Position numbers and translations under genes: made by a program
Notes under the pieces: generated by a model
Seen by the model: the letters and a program-made list of their open reading frames with translations, nothing else
Databases searched by the model: none
What the model was told of the DNA's origin: nothing
From: Actinotalea endophytica
Lineage (GTDB): Bacteria > Actinomycetota > Actinomycetes > Actinomycetales > Cellulomonadaceae
NCBI RefSeq assembly: GCF_025717005.1
Contig: NZ_JAOVZU010000011.1
Span: 70,826 to 117,340 of the forward strand
DNA: 46,515 nt
Reading direction: 5' to 3'
In this document: positions 27,931-37,303 of the stretch, piece by piece
Layout: each line of letters begins with the position of its first letter
Numbering within the stretch: the stretch's first letter is position 1

Positions 27931-27979
27931 CTCGATCCTGCACAGACTCGGTCCGGCTCCGGTTCGGCCCCGCTGCGAC

Positions 27980-28840
27980 TCAGCGGAGCAGCCGAGACAT
28001 CCGGCGGTCGGCGAGCGGCTTGCCGCCGGTCTGGCACGTCGCGCAGTACTGCAGCGACGAGTCGGCGAAGGAGACCTCGCGGACCACGTCTCCGCAGACC
28101 GGGCAGGACTGGCCCGTGCGGCCGTGGACCTGCATCCCGCGCCGCTTGGCGTCCTTGAGCTGGGCGGCCGGCTTGCCGTCGGCCTCGGCGACCGCTGCGG
28201 TGAGCACGTCGCGGATGATGCCGTGCAGCCGTTCGAGCTCGGCGCGGTCGAGCCGCGCCGAGAGCGCGAACGGGCTCATCCGGGCCGCGTGCAGGATCTC
28301 GTCGGAGTACGCGTTGCCGATCCCTGCGATGCTCCGTTGGTCTCGCAGCAGGCCCTTGATCTGCTGGTTCTTCGCGGTGGCCAGACCGGCGAGGTGCTCC
28401 GTGGTGAACTCCTCGGACAGCGGGTCGACCCCGAGGGTCGCGACCTGTTCCACGTCGGTCGGTTCGGCCACGACGTGCACCGCGAGCCGCTTGCGGGTGC
28501 CCTGCTCGGTCAGGTCGAAGCCCGACCCGTCGTCGAGCCGGACGCGCAGGGCCAGCGGCGAGCGTCCTGGCCGCACGGGAGTCGTGGGCAGGGAGTCCGA
28601 CCAGCGCAGCCAGCCGGCCCGGGACAGGTGCACGAGCAGGTGCGGCCCCGTCGTGGTGAGGTCGATCCACTTGCCGTGCCTGGATGCCCCGACGACCCGC
28701 GTGCCGACCAGCGCGTCAACCGGGGGGTCGAACGTCTTGAGCGCACCGATCGCGCCGACGTTCACGGCGGCGACCGTCCGGCCGGCGGTCCGGCCGGACA
28801 GGAACCTGACGAGGCCCTCGACCTCGGGAAGCTCGGGCAC
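27980..28840 (-). CDS. Fpg/Nei family DNA glycosylase
   Basis: Base-excision glycosylase/AP lyase for oxidised bases. 286 residues beginning PELPEVE (catalytic Pro2 and Glu3 after Met removal), with the Lys in [10 protein letters not shown], helix-two-turn-helix around [21 protein letters not shown] split over two helices, and a C-terminal zinc finger CPVCGD...YCATCQTGG followed by Arg-rich RRMSRLLR. The GTG at 28840 provides the exact N-terminus needed for catalysis. Fpg versus Nei substrate preference cannot be told from sequence here. It is convergent with the GNAT gene and divergent from proS. Confidence 0.93.
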   Translation of the reverse strand: MPELPEVEGLVRFLSGRTAGRTVAAVNVGAIGALKTFDPPVDALVGTRVVGASRHGKWIDLTTTGPHLLVHLSRAGWLRWSDSLPTTPVRPGRSPLALRVRLDDGSGFDLTEQGTRKRLAVHVVAEPTDVEQVATLGVDPLSEEFTTEHLAGLATAKNQQIKGLLRDQRSIAGIGNAYSDEILHAARMSPFALSARLDRAELERLHGIIRDVLTAAVAEADGKPAAQLKDAKRRGMQVHGRTGQSCPVCGDVVREVSFADSSLQYCATCQTGGKPLADRRMSRLLR

Positions 28841-28898
28841 GGGTTCATGGTGCCGTCCACGGCGCCGCGGCGGAAGCGGGACGCCTGCGTCGCGCCAC

Positions 28899-28904
28899 TA
28901 GGCT
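28899..28904 (+). promoter_or_regulatory. Candidate -10 of proS (leaderless)
   Basis: TAGGCT ends seven bases before ATG 28912 with no ribosome binding site between. The proS-Fpg/Nei start-to-start distance is only about 70 bases, so the two promoters must overlap closely. Confidence 0.5.
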
Positions 28905-28911
28905 GACCGCC

Positions 28912-30723
28912 ATGCTGCTTCGGATGTCGACCCTGTTCGTGCGCACCCTGCGCGAGGATCCGGCGGATGCCGAGGTCCCGAGCCACAAGCTGCTCGTCCG
29001 GGCCGGCTACATCCGCCGCGCCGCGCCGGGCATCTACACCTGGCTGCCGCTCGGTCTGCGGGTGCTCGGCAAGGTCGAGCAGGTCGTCCGCGAGGAGATG
29101 GACGCGATCGGCGCGCAGGAGGTGCACTTCCCGGCGCTGCTGCCGCGCGAGCCGTACGAGCGCACCGGCCGGTGGACCGAGTACGGCCCGAACCTGTTCC
29201 GGCTCCACGACCGCCGCGAGAACGACTACCTGCTCGCGCCGACCCACGAGGAGATGTTCACGCTCCTGGTCAAGGACCTGTACTCCTCGTACAAGGACCT
29301 GCCGCTGGCGCTGTACCAGATCCAGACGAAGTACCGCGACGAGGCCCGGCCCCGTGCCGGCCTGCTCCGCGGGCGCGAGTTCATCATGAAGGACGCCTAC
29401 TCCTTCGACCTCGACGACGCCGGCCTCGACGCCGCCTACCTGCGCCAGCGTGAGGCCTACCAGCGCGTGTTCACCCGGCTCGGTCTGGACTACGTCATCG
29501 TCGCGGCGATGTCCGGGGCGATGGGCGGCTCGCGCAGCGAGGAGTTCCTCATGCCGACCGCAGTGGGTGAGGACACGTTCGTGCGCTCGGCCGGCGGGTA
29601 CGCCGCCAACGTCGAGGCGGTCACCACGGTCGCGCCCGAGCCGCTGCCGTTCGACGACGCCCCGGCCGCGCACGTCGAGGACACGCCCGACACCCCGACG
29701 ATCGAGAGCCTGGTCGCGCACGCCAACGCGCACCAGGCCCGGGCCGATCGGCCGTGGACCGCGGGCGACACGCTCAAGAACGTCGTGGTCGTGGCGTGCG
29801 AGCCGGACGGTACGCGGGAGCTGCTCGTGGTCGGGGTCCCGGGCGACCGCGAGGTCGACATGACGCGCCTGGAGGCGGCGCTCGCCCCGGCGTCGGTCGA
29901 GACGGCCGGGGAGGCGGACTTCGCGGGGCACCCCGAGCTCGTCAAGGGCTACATCGGGCCCGCGGTCCTCGGCCGGGCCAACACCGGCCGCGAGGACGCC
30001 GTTCGCTACCTGCTCGATCCGCGGGTCGTGGCCGGCACCCGCTGGATCACGGGTGCGAACGAACCGGGCCGGCACGTGTTCGACCTCGTGGCGGGCCGCG
30101 ACTTCGTGGCGGACGGCACCGTCGAGGCGGCCGAGGTGCGTGCGGGCGACCCCGCACCGGACGGCTCGGGGCCGCTCGAGCTCGCGCGCGGCATCGAGAT
30201 CGGGCACATCTTCGCGCTCGGCCGCAAGTACGCCGAGTCGCTCGGGCTGTCCGTCCTGGACGTGAACGGCAAGGCCGTCACGGTCACGATGGGCTCGTAC
30301 GGCATCGGCGTCTCGCGCGCGGTCGCCGCGCTCGCCGAGACCAACCACGACGACGCCGGCCTCGCCTGGCCCGCTCCGGTCGCGCCCGCGCACGTGCACC
30401 TGGTCGCCGCCGGCAAGGACGAGGCGGTGCACACCACCTGCGAAGAGCTCGCGGCCGACCTGCACGGGATGGGCGTCGAGGTGATCTACGACGACCGGCC
30501 CAAGGTCTCGCCCGGGGTCAAGTTCGCCGACGCCGAGCTGCTCGGTGTGCCGGTCCTGGTGACGGTCGGGCGCAGCCTGGCCGACGGTGTGGTCGAGGTC
30601 CGCCTGCGCCGACCCGCCGACGCCGGTCTGCCGGCCGGCGAGCGACCGGACGCGGAGCGGGTGCCGGTCGCCGATGCCGCCACCCGGATCGGCGAGCTCG
30701 TCGCCAGCCTGCTCGAGCGGTGA
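28912..30723 (+). CDS. proS: Prolyl-tRNA synthetase (bacterial type with editing domain)
   Basis: Class II synthetase charging tRNA-Pro. 603 residues: motif 1 region [20 protein letters not shown], motif 2 [23 protein letters not shown], the YbaK-like INS editing domain (about 225-385, with TLKNVVVVA and [11 protein letters not shown]), motif 3 [15 protein letters not shown], and an anticodon-binding domain with [14 protein letters not shown]-type sequence near the end. A typical long-form ProRS. It is convergent with the downstream lipoprotein gene after 21 bases. Confidence 0.97.
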   Translation: MLLRMSTLFVRTLREDPADAEVPSHKLLVRAGYIRRAAPGIYTWLPLGLRVLGKVEQVVREEMDAIGAQEVHFPALLPREPYERTGRWTEYGPNLFRLHDRRENDYLLAPTHEEMFTLLVKDLYSSYKDLPLALYQIQTKYRDEARPRAGLLRGREFIMKDAYSFDLDDAGLDAAYLRQREAYQRVFTRLGLDYVIVAAMSGAMGGSRSEEFLMPTAVGEDTFVRSAGGYAANVEAVTTVAPEPLPFDDAPAAHVEDTPDTPTIESLVAHANAHQARADRPWTAGDTLKNVVVVACEPDGTRELLVVGVPGDREVDMTRLEAALAPASVETAGEADFAGHPELVKGYIGPAVLGRANTGREDAVRYLLDPRVVAGTRWITGANEPGRHVFDLVAGRDFVADGTVEAAEVRAGDPAPDGSGPLELARGIEIGHIFALGRKYAESLGLSVLDVNGKAVTVTMGSYGIGVSRAVAALAETNHDDAGLAWPAPVAPAHVHLVAAGKDEAVHTTCEELAADLHGMGVEVIYDDRPKVSPGVKFADAELLGVPVLVTVGRSLADGVVEVRLRRPADAGLPAGERPDAERVPVADAATRIGELVASLLER

Positions 30724-30744
30724 ACGGCAGCCCCGCCAGGGGCG

Positions 30745-31728
30745 TCAGCCGTCGATGCCGGGGAGCGCCGGCACCGCGCCGGTGAGGCTCGTCGCGGTGG
30801 TCGCGGCGCTCTGCGCCGAGGCGTACAGCTCCGCGCGCGACCCGGGGGAGGCCCGGCCGAGCAGGTCGACCCAGACCGCGGTGAGGTCGGTCTCGAGCTC
30901 GGCGGCCGCGGCGAGCCGGTCGGCCTCGCTCGCGCCGGGGTCGGCCACGGCATCGGGCAGGTCGTACGAGGCGTCGCGCGGGTCGTCGGCCGTGCCCGCC
31001 ACCCCGGCGGCCTCGGCCCAGGCCTCGGCGCGCGCCCGGTGGGCCACCGCGAGGTCGACGGCCTCCTGACGCGCCTGGTCGCGGCTCCGGGCTGCGACGA
31101 CCTCCCAGACCAGGCCGAGCGCGTCCTCGGAGACGATCGCCGGGCCGAGGGCGCTCGCCGACAGGCCCGCGGGGATGGTCGTGGGTTGCGCCGTCACGGC
31201 GTCGGTCGTCGTGCTCTCGGGGGTCGAGCCCTCGGGCGTGCCGAGGGCGGTGAGCAGCGCCGCGCCGGCCAACGTGCGGTTGAGGGCGATCCCGGCGACG
31301 AGCCGCGCGAGGCGCCCGTCGGTGGTGGTGAGCGCATCGGTCCGGGCCGAGTCGGCCTGGTCTGCGAGCAGCGCGACGATCTGCTCCGGGTCGACCGGCC
31401 CGGGCTCCGTGGTCGGGCCGGTCGAGGTGTCGGGCTCGGGCGTGGCTGACGGGAACGGGACCCAGACCCCGCCGAGGGCGTCGAGCTGGGTCTCGGCGGC
31501 GTCGGCGACGTCCGCGAGGACCGCGTCGACCTCCGGCTCGCCGGAGGGCACCAGCGCGAGCTCGTCGAGCAGCACGGTCGTCGCAAGCGCCTGGCGCTGG
31601 CGGACCTGCTCGACCTCGTCGGCGGCTGGGGTGGTCGGCGGCGGGGACTCGACGCGCAGCGCCGCGCAGCCGCCGAGCAGGGCGGCCGCGAGGAGCACCG
31701 CCGAGGCTCGGACGTGGCTCGTTCTCAT
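30745..31728 (-). CDS. Lipoprotein with ferritin-like DUF4439 domain
   Basis: From ATG 31728 (AGGAT nine bases upstream) the 327-residue protein has a lipoprotein signal ASAVLLAAALLGGCAAL with lipobox Cys at about 23. A helical part and Thr/Pro-rich linkers (about 95-115 and 165-180) follow, then a C-terminal all-helical domain (about 185-327) like the DUF4439 ferritin-like domain of Rv2844, which also neighbours proS and rimP. Metal binding and function are unproven. It is divergent from rimP, with about 97 bases between starts. Confidence 0.82.
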   Translation of the reverse strand: MRTSHVRASAVLLAAALLGGCAALRVESPPPTTPAADEVEQVRQRQALATTVLLDELALVPSGEPEVDAVLADVADAAETQLDALGGVWVPFPSATPEPDTSTGPTTEPGPVDPEQIVALLADQADSARTDALTTTDGRLARLVAGIALNRTLAGAALLTALGTPEGSTPESTTTDAVTAQPTTIPAGLSASALGPAIVSEDALGLVWEVVAARSRDQARQEAVDLAVAHRARAEAWAEAAGVAGTADDPRDASYDLPDAVADPGASEADRLAAAAELETDLTAVWVDLLGRASPGSRAELYASAQSAATTATSLTGAVPALPGIDG

Positions 31729-31759
31729 CGGCGCGATCCTGCCATGCGTCCGGACTCGA

Positions 31760-31765
31760 TACCCT
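31760..31765 (+). promoter_or_regulatory. Candidate -10 of the rimP-nusA-infB operon
   Basis: TACCCT, identical to the box before ffh, about 60 bases before the rimP start and giving a leader that includes the ribosome binding site CAGGAGG. No clear -35. Confidence 0.4.
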
Positions 31766-31825
31766 GTGCTCGACAAGTCCACAGGGTCCGTCACCCAGCC
31801 GGCCCGCCACGATCAGGAGGCGACG

Positions 31826-32308
31826 ATGGCGAACGACACCTCGCCGGCGCAGCGCCTACGTGCGGTCGTCGAGCCGTCGGTCGCAGCCGAGGGCCTGTAC
31901 CTCGAGGACGTGGTCGTCACCCGTGCGGGTCGACGCTCCGTCGTCCGGGTCGTGGTGGACCTCGCGGACGGGCCCGGCGGTGTCGGCTCGGACCGGCTCG
32001 CCGACGTGTCGCGCGCGGTGTCGGCGGCGCTGGACGCGGCGGACCCGGTCGCCGGCGAGTACCTCCTCGAGGTCTCGACCCCGGGGACCGACCGCCCGCT
32101 GACCGAGCCGCGGCACTTCCGCCGCGCGGTCCGCAGGCTGGTGCGCCTGACCCTGCGGGACGGCTCGACGCGGTCCGGCCGGCTTGTCGACGCAGGTGAG
32201 GAGCTGGTGCTCGAGGCCGACGGCCGCCGTAGCACGGTGCCCGCCCAGGACGTGGTTCGCGGCAAGGTCGAGGTCGAGCTGACCCGCGACGAGGAGGGTG
32301 AGGTCTGA
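31826..32308 (+). CDS. rimP: Ribosome maturation factor RimP
   Basis: 30S assembly factor required for 16S maturation. 160 residues: N-terminal alpha/beta domain ([48 protein letters not shown] in two stretches), the highly conserved [24 protein letters not shown], and a C-terminal SH3-like barrel. ATG start with AGGAGG nearby. Its stop overlaps the nusA start by one base (TGATG), the standard rimP-nusA pair. Confidence 0.96.
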   Translation: MANDTSPAQRLRAVVEPSVAAEGLYLEDVVVTRAGRRSVVRVVVDLADGPGGVGSDRLADVSRAVSAALDAADPVAGEYLLEVSTPGTDRPLTEPRHFRRAVRRLVRLTLRDGSTRSGRLVDAGEELVLEADGRRSTVPAQDVVRGKVEVELTRDEEGEV

Positions 32309-33381
32309 TGGACATCGACATGACGGCGCTGCGACTGGTCGAGCACGACCGGGGGATCAGCCTGGACACGCTGGTGGGTGCGATCGAGCAGGCGCTGCTC
32401 TCCGCCTACCACCGGACCCCAGGTGCGTACCCCGACGCTCGCGTCGAGGTGGACCGGCGTTCCGGGCACGTCACGGTGTGGGCGCGTGAGCGGCTCGCCC
32501 CCGCCGAACCGGCTCCCGACGAGCCCGAGGACGGCGCGGTCGTGACACCGCCGCCGCCGACGTTCTCCGAGGAGTTCGAGCACACTCCCGAGGGCTTCGG
32601 GCGCGTCGCCACGGCGACCGCGCGCCAGGTGATCGTGCAGCGGCTGCGCGACGTCGAGGACGAGCAGGTGCTCGGCACGTTCAAGGGCGCCGAGGGCGAG
32701 CTGCTCGCGGGTGTCGTGCAGCAGGGACGCGACCCGCGCACCGTGCTGGTCGACGTGCGGGGCACCGAGGCGGTCCTGCCGCACCACGAGCAGGTGCCGA
32801 CCGAGACGTATGCGCACGGCGAGCGGCTGCGCGCCTACGTGCTGGACGTGTCCCGGGGGCCGAAGGGGCCGTCGATCACGCTCTCGCGCACGCACCCCGG
32901 GCTGGTCCGCAAGCTGTTCGAGCTCGAGGTCCCGGAGGTCGCGGACGGGTCGGTCGAGATCACCGCGATCGCCCGCGAGGCCGGTCATCGCTCCAAGATC
33001 GCGGTGCGCTCGACGGTGCCCGGCCTGAACGCGAAGGGCGCCTGCATCGGCCCGATGGGGGCACGCGTCCGGGCGGTGATGACCGATTTGCACGGCGAGA
33101 AGATCGACATCGTCGACCACAGCGACGACCCCGCGACCTTCGTCGGCAACGCGCTGTCGCCGGCGCGGGTGAGCTCGGTGACCGTGGTGGACGCCGCAGC
33201 GCGGTCGGCGCGCGTCGTGGTGCCCGACTACCAGCTCTCCCTCGCCATCGGCAAGGAGGGGCAGAACGCCCGGCTCGCGGCGAAGCTCACCGGCTGGCGC
33301 ATCGACATCCGTTCGGACGAGGAACCGGGTGCCGGCGGCCCGCAGACCACGCCGTCGGAGGCGCCGGGTCACGCTCCGTGA
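32308..33381 (+). CDS. nusA: Transcription termination/antitermination protein NusA
   Basis: Binds RNA polymerase and nascent RNA, affecting pausing, termination and antitermination. 357 residues: N-terminal domain ([18 protein letters not shown]), S1 domain (about 127-195), KH1 with [15 protein letters not shown] and KH2 with [18 protein letters not shown]. There are no C-terminal acidic repeats, as in other actinobacteria. The stop overlaps ylxR by four bases. Confidence 0.97.
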   Translation: MDIDMTALRLVEHDRGISLDTLVGAIEQALLSAYHRTPGAYPDARVEVDRRSGHVTVWARERLAPAEPAPDEPEDGAVVTPPPPTFSEEFEHTPEGFGRVATATARQVIVQRLRDVEDEQVLGTFKGAEGELLAGVVQQGRDPRTVLVDVRGTEAVLPHHEQVPTETYAHGERLRAYVLDVSRGPKGPSITLSRTHPGLVRKLFELEVPEVADGSVEITAIAREAGHRSKIAVRSTVPGLNAKGACIGPMGARVRAVMTDLHGEKIDIVDHSDDPATFVGNALSPARVSSVTVVDAAARSARVVVPDYQLSLAIGKEGQNARLAAKLTGWRIDIRSDEEPGAGGPQTTPSEAPGHAP

Positions 33382-33755
33382 CGAGGAGCGCTAGAATCGA
33401 CGACGCTGGGCCGCGGGCCCGGCTCCCCGAGAGCGTGGGCGACGGCACTGCCGCCGCGGGTCGTGCTGCGGCCCTCACCGGATCCGACGGACCGGTGCGC
33501 ACGTGCGTGGGGTGCCGGAAACGTGGTCCACGCTCCGCCCTGGTCCGTGTGGTCCGGGTCGAGCGGGACGGTTCAGACCGTGCCGAGGTCGACCCGGGGC
33601 GCTCCCGGCCCGGACGGGGAGCCTGGTTGCACCCCGATCAGCACTGCCTCGAGCTCGCCGAACGGCGTCGGGCACTGCCTCGCGCGTTGCGCGTCGCATC
33701 GCTCGACGTCACCGACGTGCGGCGGGCGTTCGGCGTGGACCGGGCACGGACATGA
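33378..33755 (+). CDS. ylxR: YlxR family nucleic-acid-binding protein
   Basis: Small basic protein always found between nusA and infB; RNA binding and regulatory roles are proposed for the family. 125 residues with the YlxR core [21 protein letters not shown] (about 39-59) and [18 protein letters not shown]. The GTG at 33378 overlaps the nusA stop and is assumed; the first 38 residues are low-complexity and not part of the family core, so a later start is possible. A TAGAAT box lies just inside the gene. The stop TGA overlaps an ATG (ATGA) that begins the first of the short ORFs before infB. Confidence 0.88.
   Translation: MTRSARIDDAGPRARLPESVGDGTAAAGRAAALTGSDGPVRTCVGCRKRGPRSALVRVVRVERDGSDRAEVDPGRSRPGRGAWLHPDQHCLELAERRRALPRALRVASLDVTDVRRAFGVDRART
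33392..33397 (+). promoter_or_regulatory. Candidate internal promoter -10 ahead of infB
   Basis: TAGAAT, the closest match to the canonical -10 in this window, lies 14 bases inside the called ylxR start. It could serve ylxR from a later start or give infB extra transcription. No -35 is evident. Confidence 0.3.
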
Positions 33756-33834
33756 GTGGTTCACCGACATGGGAAAGCGGGTTGGAAGCCGATGGGCACC
33801 CGATGAGCACCTCGCGATGAGCACCCAGCACTAA
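33752..33834 (+). promoter_or_regulatory. Chain of ATGA-coupled short ORFs upstream of infB
   Basis: ATG 33752 overlaps the ylxR stop (ATGA) and opens a 22-codon ORF ending TGA 33818-33820. ATG 33792 opens a four-codon ORF (MGTR) ending at 33806; its TGA overlaps ATG 33803 (ATGA), which is in frame with the 22-codon ORF (ending MSTSR). That stop in turn overlaps ATG 33817 (ATGA), which gives MSTQH and TAA 33832-33834. ATG 33769, in the MSTQH frame, would give 21 codons. The motif ATGRGCACC stands at 33792, 33803 and 33817, once in each frame. The architecture is seen directly; function as reinitiation control of infB is inference. Confidence 0.6.
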
Positions 33835-33847
33835 CCACGGTCCACCC

Positions 33848-33872
33848 CCTGTCCGGGGCGGACCAGGACAGG
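33848..33872 (+). promoter_or_regulatory. Hairpin covering the infB ribosome binding site
   Basis: CCTGTCC (33848-33854) pairs with GGACAGG (33866-33872). The right arm abuts and partly includes GGAGAG, the infB Shine-Dalgarno region. It could limit infB initiation unless opened by ribosomes terminating on the short ORFs 14 bases upstream. Confidence 0.5.
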
Positions 33873-33878
33873 AGAGTT

Positions 33879-36623
33879 GTGGCAAAGGTCCGCGTCTACG
33901 AGCTCGCCAAGGAGCTCGGCGTCGAGAGCAAGGCCCTGATGGCCAAGCTCAACGAGCTCGGCGAGTTCGTTCGTTCGGCGTCCTCGACGATCGAACCCCC
34001 GGTCGTGCGCAAGCTGCGCGATCTGTACCCCGCTGCGCCGGCAGCTCCGGCGCCGGCCCCGAAGGCCGCTCCGGCCGTCAAGCCGGCCCCGGCCCCCAAG
34101 CCCGTTCCCGAGCCGAAGCCCGAGCCGGCTGCCGAGCAGCCGACCCCGGCGCCGGCCGAGCAGCCGGCCCCGGCCGAGCCGCCGGCTGCGGCGCCGGCCG
34201 AGTCGGCGCGCCCGGTGCCGAGCGCCCCGGCCCCGGCCGCCGGTCCACGTCCTGGTGGTCCGCGTCCCGGTGCCCCGCGCCCGGGCAACAACCCGTTCGC
34301 GCCGAGCCAGGGCATGCCCCGGCAGGGTGGTCCGCGTCCTGGTGGTCCGCGTCCCGGTGCCCCGCGCCCGGGCAACAACCCGTTCGCGCCGAGCCAGGGC
34401 ATGCCCCGGCCCGGCGGCAGCGGCGGTGGCGGCGACCGGCCCGGTGGTCCGCGTCCGGGCGCGCCCCGGCCCGGTGGTCCGCGTCCGAACCCCGGCATGA
34501 TGCCCGGCCGTACCTCGGTCGGCCGTCCCGGTGCCGGTGGCGGTGCCGGTGGCGGGCGTGGCGGCGGTCCCGGTGGTGGCCGCGGTGGCGGCCCCGGTGG
34601 CGGCCAGGGTGCCGGTGGCGGCGGCTTCCGCGGAGGTCCCGGTGGCGGTGGCGGCCGTGGTGGCCGTGGCGCCGGCCGTGGCAGCACGCAGGGTGCCTTC
34701 GGGCGCGCCGGTGGCAAGCCGGTCCGTGGGCGCAAGTCCAAGCGCGCGAAGCGCCAGGAGTTCGAGCAGATGCAGGCGCCGTCGCTCGGCGGCGTCCAGG
34801 TGCCTCGCGGCGACGGCACCACTGTGGTGCGTCTGCGCCACGGCTCGTCGCTGAACGACTTCGCGGACAAGATCGATGCGAACCCCGCCAGCCTGGTGAC
34901 CGTGCTGTTCCACCTCGGTGAGATGGCCACGGCCACCCAGTCGCTGGACGAGGACACGTTCGGCACCCTCGGGGCCGAGCTCGGCTACCGCATCGAGATG
35001 GTCTCCGCGGAGGAGGAGGACCGCGAGCTGCTCGAGTCGTTCGACATCGACCTCGAGGCCGAGGAGGCCGCCGAGGACGACGAGGACCTCGCTCCGCGTC
35101 CGCCGGTCGTGACGGTCATGGGTCACGTCGACCACGGCAAGACCAAGCTCCTCGACGCGATCCGTTCGGCGGACGTCGTCGCGGGTGAGGCCGGCGGCAT
35201 CACCCAGCACATCGGTGCGTACCAGGTGCACGCCGAGCACGAGGGCATCGACCGCCCGATCACCTTCATCGACACCCCGGGTCACGAGGCGTTCACCGCC
35301 ATGCGTGCCCGTGGTGCCCAGGTGACCGACATCGCGATCCTGGTGGTCGCGGCGGACGACGGCGTGATGCCGCAGACGGTCGAGGCGCTGAACCACGCGC
35401 AGGCGGCCGGCGTCCCGATCGTGGTCGCCGTCAACAAGGTGGACAAGGAGGGGGCGAACCCCGCCAAGATCCGCCAGCAGCTGACCGAGTACAACCTGGT
35501 GGCCGAGGAGTACGGCGGCGACACGATGTTCGTCGACATCTCCGCGCTCAAGCGGGTCGGCATCGACGAGCTGCTCGACGCGGTGCTCCTGACCGCCGAC
35601 GCGGCGCTCGACCTGCGGGCCAACCCGGACAAGGACGCGCGCGGTGTCGCGGTCGAGGCGAACCTCGACAAGGGCCGCGGTGCGGTCGCGACCGTGCTGG
35701 TCCAGTCGGGCACGCTGCACGTCGGTGACGCGATCGTGGCGGGCACCGCCTACGGGCGCGTGCGGGCGATGTTCGACGAGCACGGCGACACCGTCGCCGA
35801 GGCCTCGCCGGCCCGGCCCGTCCAGGTGCTCGGCCTGACCTCGGTGCCGCGTGCGGGTGACACCTTCCTGGTGGCACCCGACGACCGGACCGCGCGCCAG
35901 ATCGCCGAGAAGCGTGAGGCCGCGGAGCGGGCCGCGCTGCTGGCCAAGCGTCGCAAGCGGATCAGCCTCGAGGACTTCACCCAGGCTCTGCAGCAGGGCA
36001 AGGTCGAGACCCTCAACCTGGTCCTCAAGGGCGACGTCTCGGGTGCTGTCGAGGCCCTCGAGGACGCGCTGCTCAAGATCGACGTGGGGGAGGAGGTCGC
36101 CCTGCGGGTCATCCACCGAGGTGTCGGTGCGATCACGCAGAACGACGTCAACCTCGCGACGGTCGACAACGCGATCATCCTCGGGTTCAACGTCAAGTAC
36201 GCCGAGCGGGTCGAGGAGCTCGCCGAGCGCGAGGGCGTCGACGTGCGGTTCTACTCGGTCATCTACCAGGCGATCGAGGACGTCGAGGCTGCGCTCAAGG
36301 GCATGCTCAAGCCGGAGTACGAGGAGGTGCAGCTCGGTACCGCCGAGGTGCGCGAGATCTTCCGCTCGTCGAAGGCCGGCAACATCGCGGGCTCCCTGGT
36401 GCGTTCGGGGATCATCCGGCGCAACGCCAAGGCGCGGGTGCTGCGCGGTGGCACGGTCATCGCGGAGAACCTGTCGATCGAGTCGCTCAAGCGGTTCAAG
36501 GACGATGCGACCGAGGTCCGCGAGGGCTACGAGTGCGGCATCGGCCTGGGGTCGTCGTACAACGACATCCAGATCGACGACGTGGTCGAGACCTACGAGA
36601 TGCGGGAGAAGCCGCGCTCGTGA
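33879..36623 (+). CDS. infB: Translation initiation factor IF-2
   Basis: GTPase bringing fMet-tRNA to the 30S subunit. 914 residues: N-terminal IF2N motif ([22 protein letters not shown]), a Pro/Ala linker, a Gly/Pro/Arg-rich low-complexity part (about 120-275) holding an 87-base tandem duplication, a second IF2N, then the G domain with [14 protein letters not shown] (about 417-430), DTPGHEAFT and [10 protein letters not shown], and C-terminal barrels ending [15 protein letters not shown] at 33879 with GGAGAG just upstream. The preceding short-ORF chain and hairpin, and the following competing stems, suggest layered control. Confidence 0.97.
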   Translation: MAKVRVYELAKELGVESKALMAKLNELGEFVRSASSTIEPPVVRKLRDLYPAAPAAPAPAPKAAPAVKPAPAPKPVPEPKPEPAAEQPTPAPAEQPAPAEPPAAAPAESARPVPSAPAPAAGPRPGGPRPGAPRPGNNPFAPSQGMPRQGGPRPGGPRPGAPRPGNNPFAPSQGMPRPGGSGGGGDRPGGPRPGAPRPGGPRPNPGMMPGRTSVGRPGAGGGAGGGRGGGPGGGRGGGPGGGQGAGGGGFRGGPGGGGGRGGRGAGRGSTQGAFGRAGGKPVRGRKSKRAKRQEFEQMQAPSLGGVQVPRGDGTTVVRLRHGSSLNDFADKIDANPASLVTVLFHLGEMATATQSLDEDTFGTLGAELGYRIEMVSAEEEDRELLESFDIDLEAEEAAEDDEDLAPRPPVVTVMGHVDHGKTKLLDAIRSADVVAGEAGGITQHIGAYQVHAEHEGIDRPITFIDTPGHEAFTAMRARGAQVTDIAILVVAADDGVMPQTVEALNHAQAAGVPIVVAVNKVDKEGANPAKIRQQLTEYNLVAEEYGGDTMFVDISALKRVGIDELLDAVLLTADAALDLRANPDKDARGVAVEANLDKGRGAVATVLVQSGTLHVGDAIVAGTAYGRVRAMFDEHGDTVAEASPARPVQVLGLTSVPRAGDTFLVAPDDRTARQIAEKREAAERAALLAKRRKRISLEDFTQALQQGKVETLNLVLKGDVSGAVEALEDALLKIDVGEEVALRVIHRGVGAITQNDVNLATVDNAIILGFNVKYAERVEELAEREGVDVRFYSVIYQAIEDVEAALKGMLKPEYEEVQLGTAEVREIFRSSKAGNIAGSLVRSGIIRRNAKARVLRGGTVIAENLSIESLKRFKDDATEVREGYECGIGLGSSYNDIQIDDVVETYEMREKPRS
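34248..34421 (+). repeat. 87-base tandem duplication in infB
   Basis: Two copies, 34248-34334 and 34335-34421, essentially identical over about the first 77 bases of each and diverging at the end. Each encodes 29 residues including [15 protein letters not shown]. It lies in the unstructured IF2 linker and keeps frame. Confidence 0.88.
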
Positions 36624-36633
36624 GGTGAGTCGC

Positions 36634-36733
36634 GGGTGGGTCGCGTCCTCGGAGAAGGGGTGCGCGACCCACCCGGCGGCCGCTGACGCGACCGCCCTGC
36701 CAGGCCCGCCAGGGTCGCGTACCCCTTCTCCGA
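36634..36733 (+). promoter_or_regulatory. Competing RNA stems between infB and rbfA
   Basis: Stem A: GGGTGGGTCGCG (36634-36645) with CGCGACCCACCC (36663-36674), 12 perfect pairs. Stem B: bases 36649-36670 with 36712-36733, 22 pairs with a single G-U. They share 36663-36670, so they cannot form together; GGGTCGCG occurs both in arm 1 and in arm 4. This is a terminator/antiterminator-like layout without a T tract. The first stem starts 11 bases after the infB stop. Confidence 0.7.
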
Positions 36734-36834
36734 TCCCGCTCTCCCGGGTCACCGTGGGTACCCGCGCGGGGCATGCACAAGTCGCTCCCCGGCAGCACGT
36801 CGACCGCCGAGGGGCAGGACCACCGGAGGCTGTG

Positions 36835-37275
36835 ATGGTCGACCACCCCAGGGCGAGAAAGCTCGCCGACCGGATCCAGCAGATCGTCGCGCAGATGCTC
36901 GACACCCGGATCAAGGATCCGCGGCTGGGCTTCGTGACGGTCACCGACGTGCGGGTCACCGGCGACCTGCAGCACGCGTCGGTCTTCTACACGGTGCTCG
37001 GCGACGAGGCGGCGCGGGTCGACAGCGCGGCCGCGCTCGCGAGCGCGACGGGGCTGATCCGCTCCGAGGTGGGGCGGCAGACCGGCGTGCGGCTCACGCC
37101 GACGCTCGAGTTCATCCCGGACGCCGTGCCGGAGACCGCCGCGCACCTCGAGGACGCGCTGCGGGCTGCGGCCGAGCGCGACGCCGAGGTCGCGCGGCTC
37201 GCCGCCTCCGCCAGCTACGCCGGCGAGGCGGACCCGTACCGGCGGGCCGACGAGTCCGACGAGGACGAGGACTGA
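36835..37275 (+). CDS. rbfA: Ribosome-binding factor A
   Basis: 30S maturation factor acting on helix 1 of 16S rRNA. 146 residues: [31 protein letters not shown] in two stretches, [12 protein letters not shown], and [22 protein letters not shown] are diagnostic; an acidic tail ends the protein. ATG 36835 with GGAGG five bases upstream; GTG 36832 is a close alternative. It is separated from infB by 211 bases holding the competing stems. The gene usually next in Mycobacterium (nrnA) is absent here. Confidence 0.95.
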   Translation: MVDHPRARKLADRIQQIVAQMLDTRIKDPRLGFVTVTDVRVTGDLQHASVFYTVLGDEAARVDSAAALASATGLIRSEVGRQTGVRLTPTLEFIPDAVPETAAHLEDALRAAAERDAEVARLAASASYAGEADPYRRADESDEDED

Positions 37276-37303
37276 CCCCGACCGTGGGCGGAGCGGGGGC
37301 CTG

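Noticed and set aside
30745-31728. DUF4439 lipoprotein as a functional ferritin
   Set aside because: Only the helical fold is suggested; no clear di-iron ligand set could be picked out, so I kept the domain name and not an iron-storage function.
33769-33834. A 21-codon ORF (MGKRVGSRW...) as an independent small protein
   Set aside because: No ribosome binding site and no known family. I treat it as part of the regulatory short-ORF array rather than as a gene.
34240-34700. CRISPR-like or minisatellite array in infB
   Set aside because: The repeats are in frame, encode the Gly/Pro/Arg linker of IF2, and have no spacer structure.
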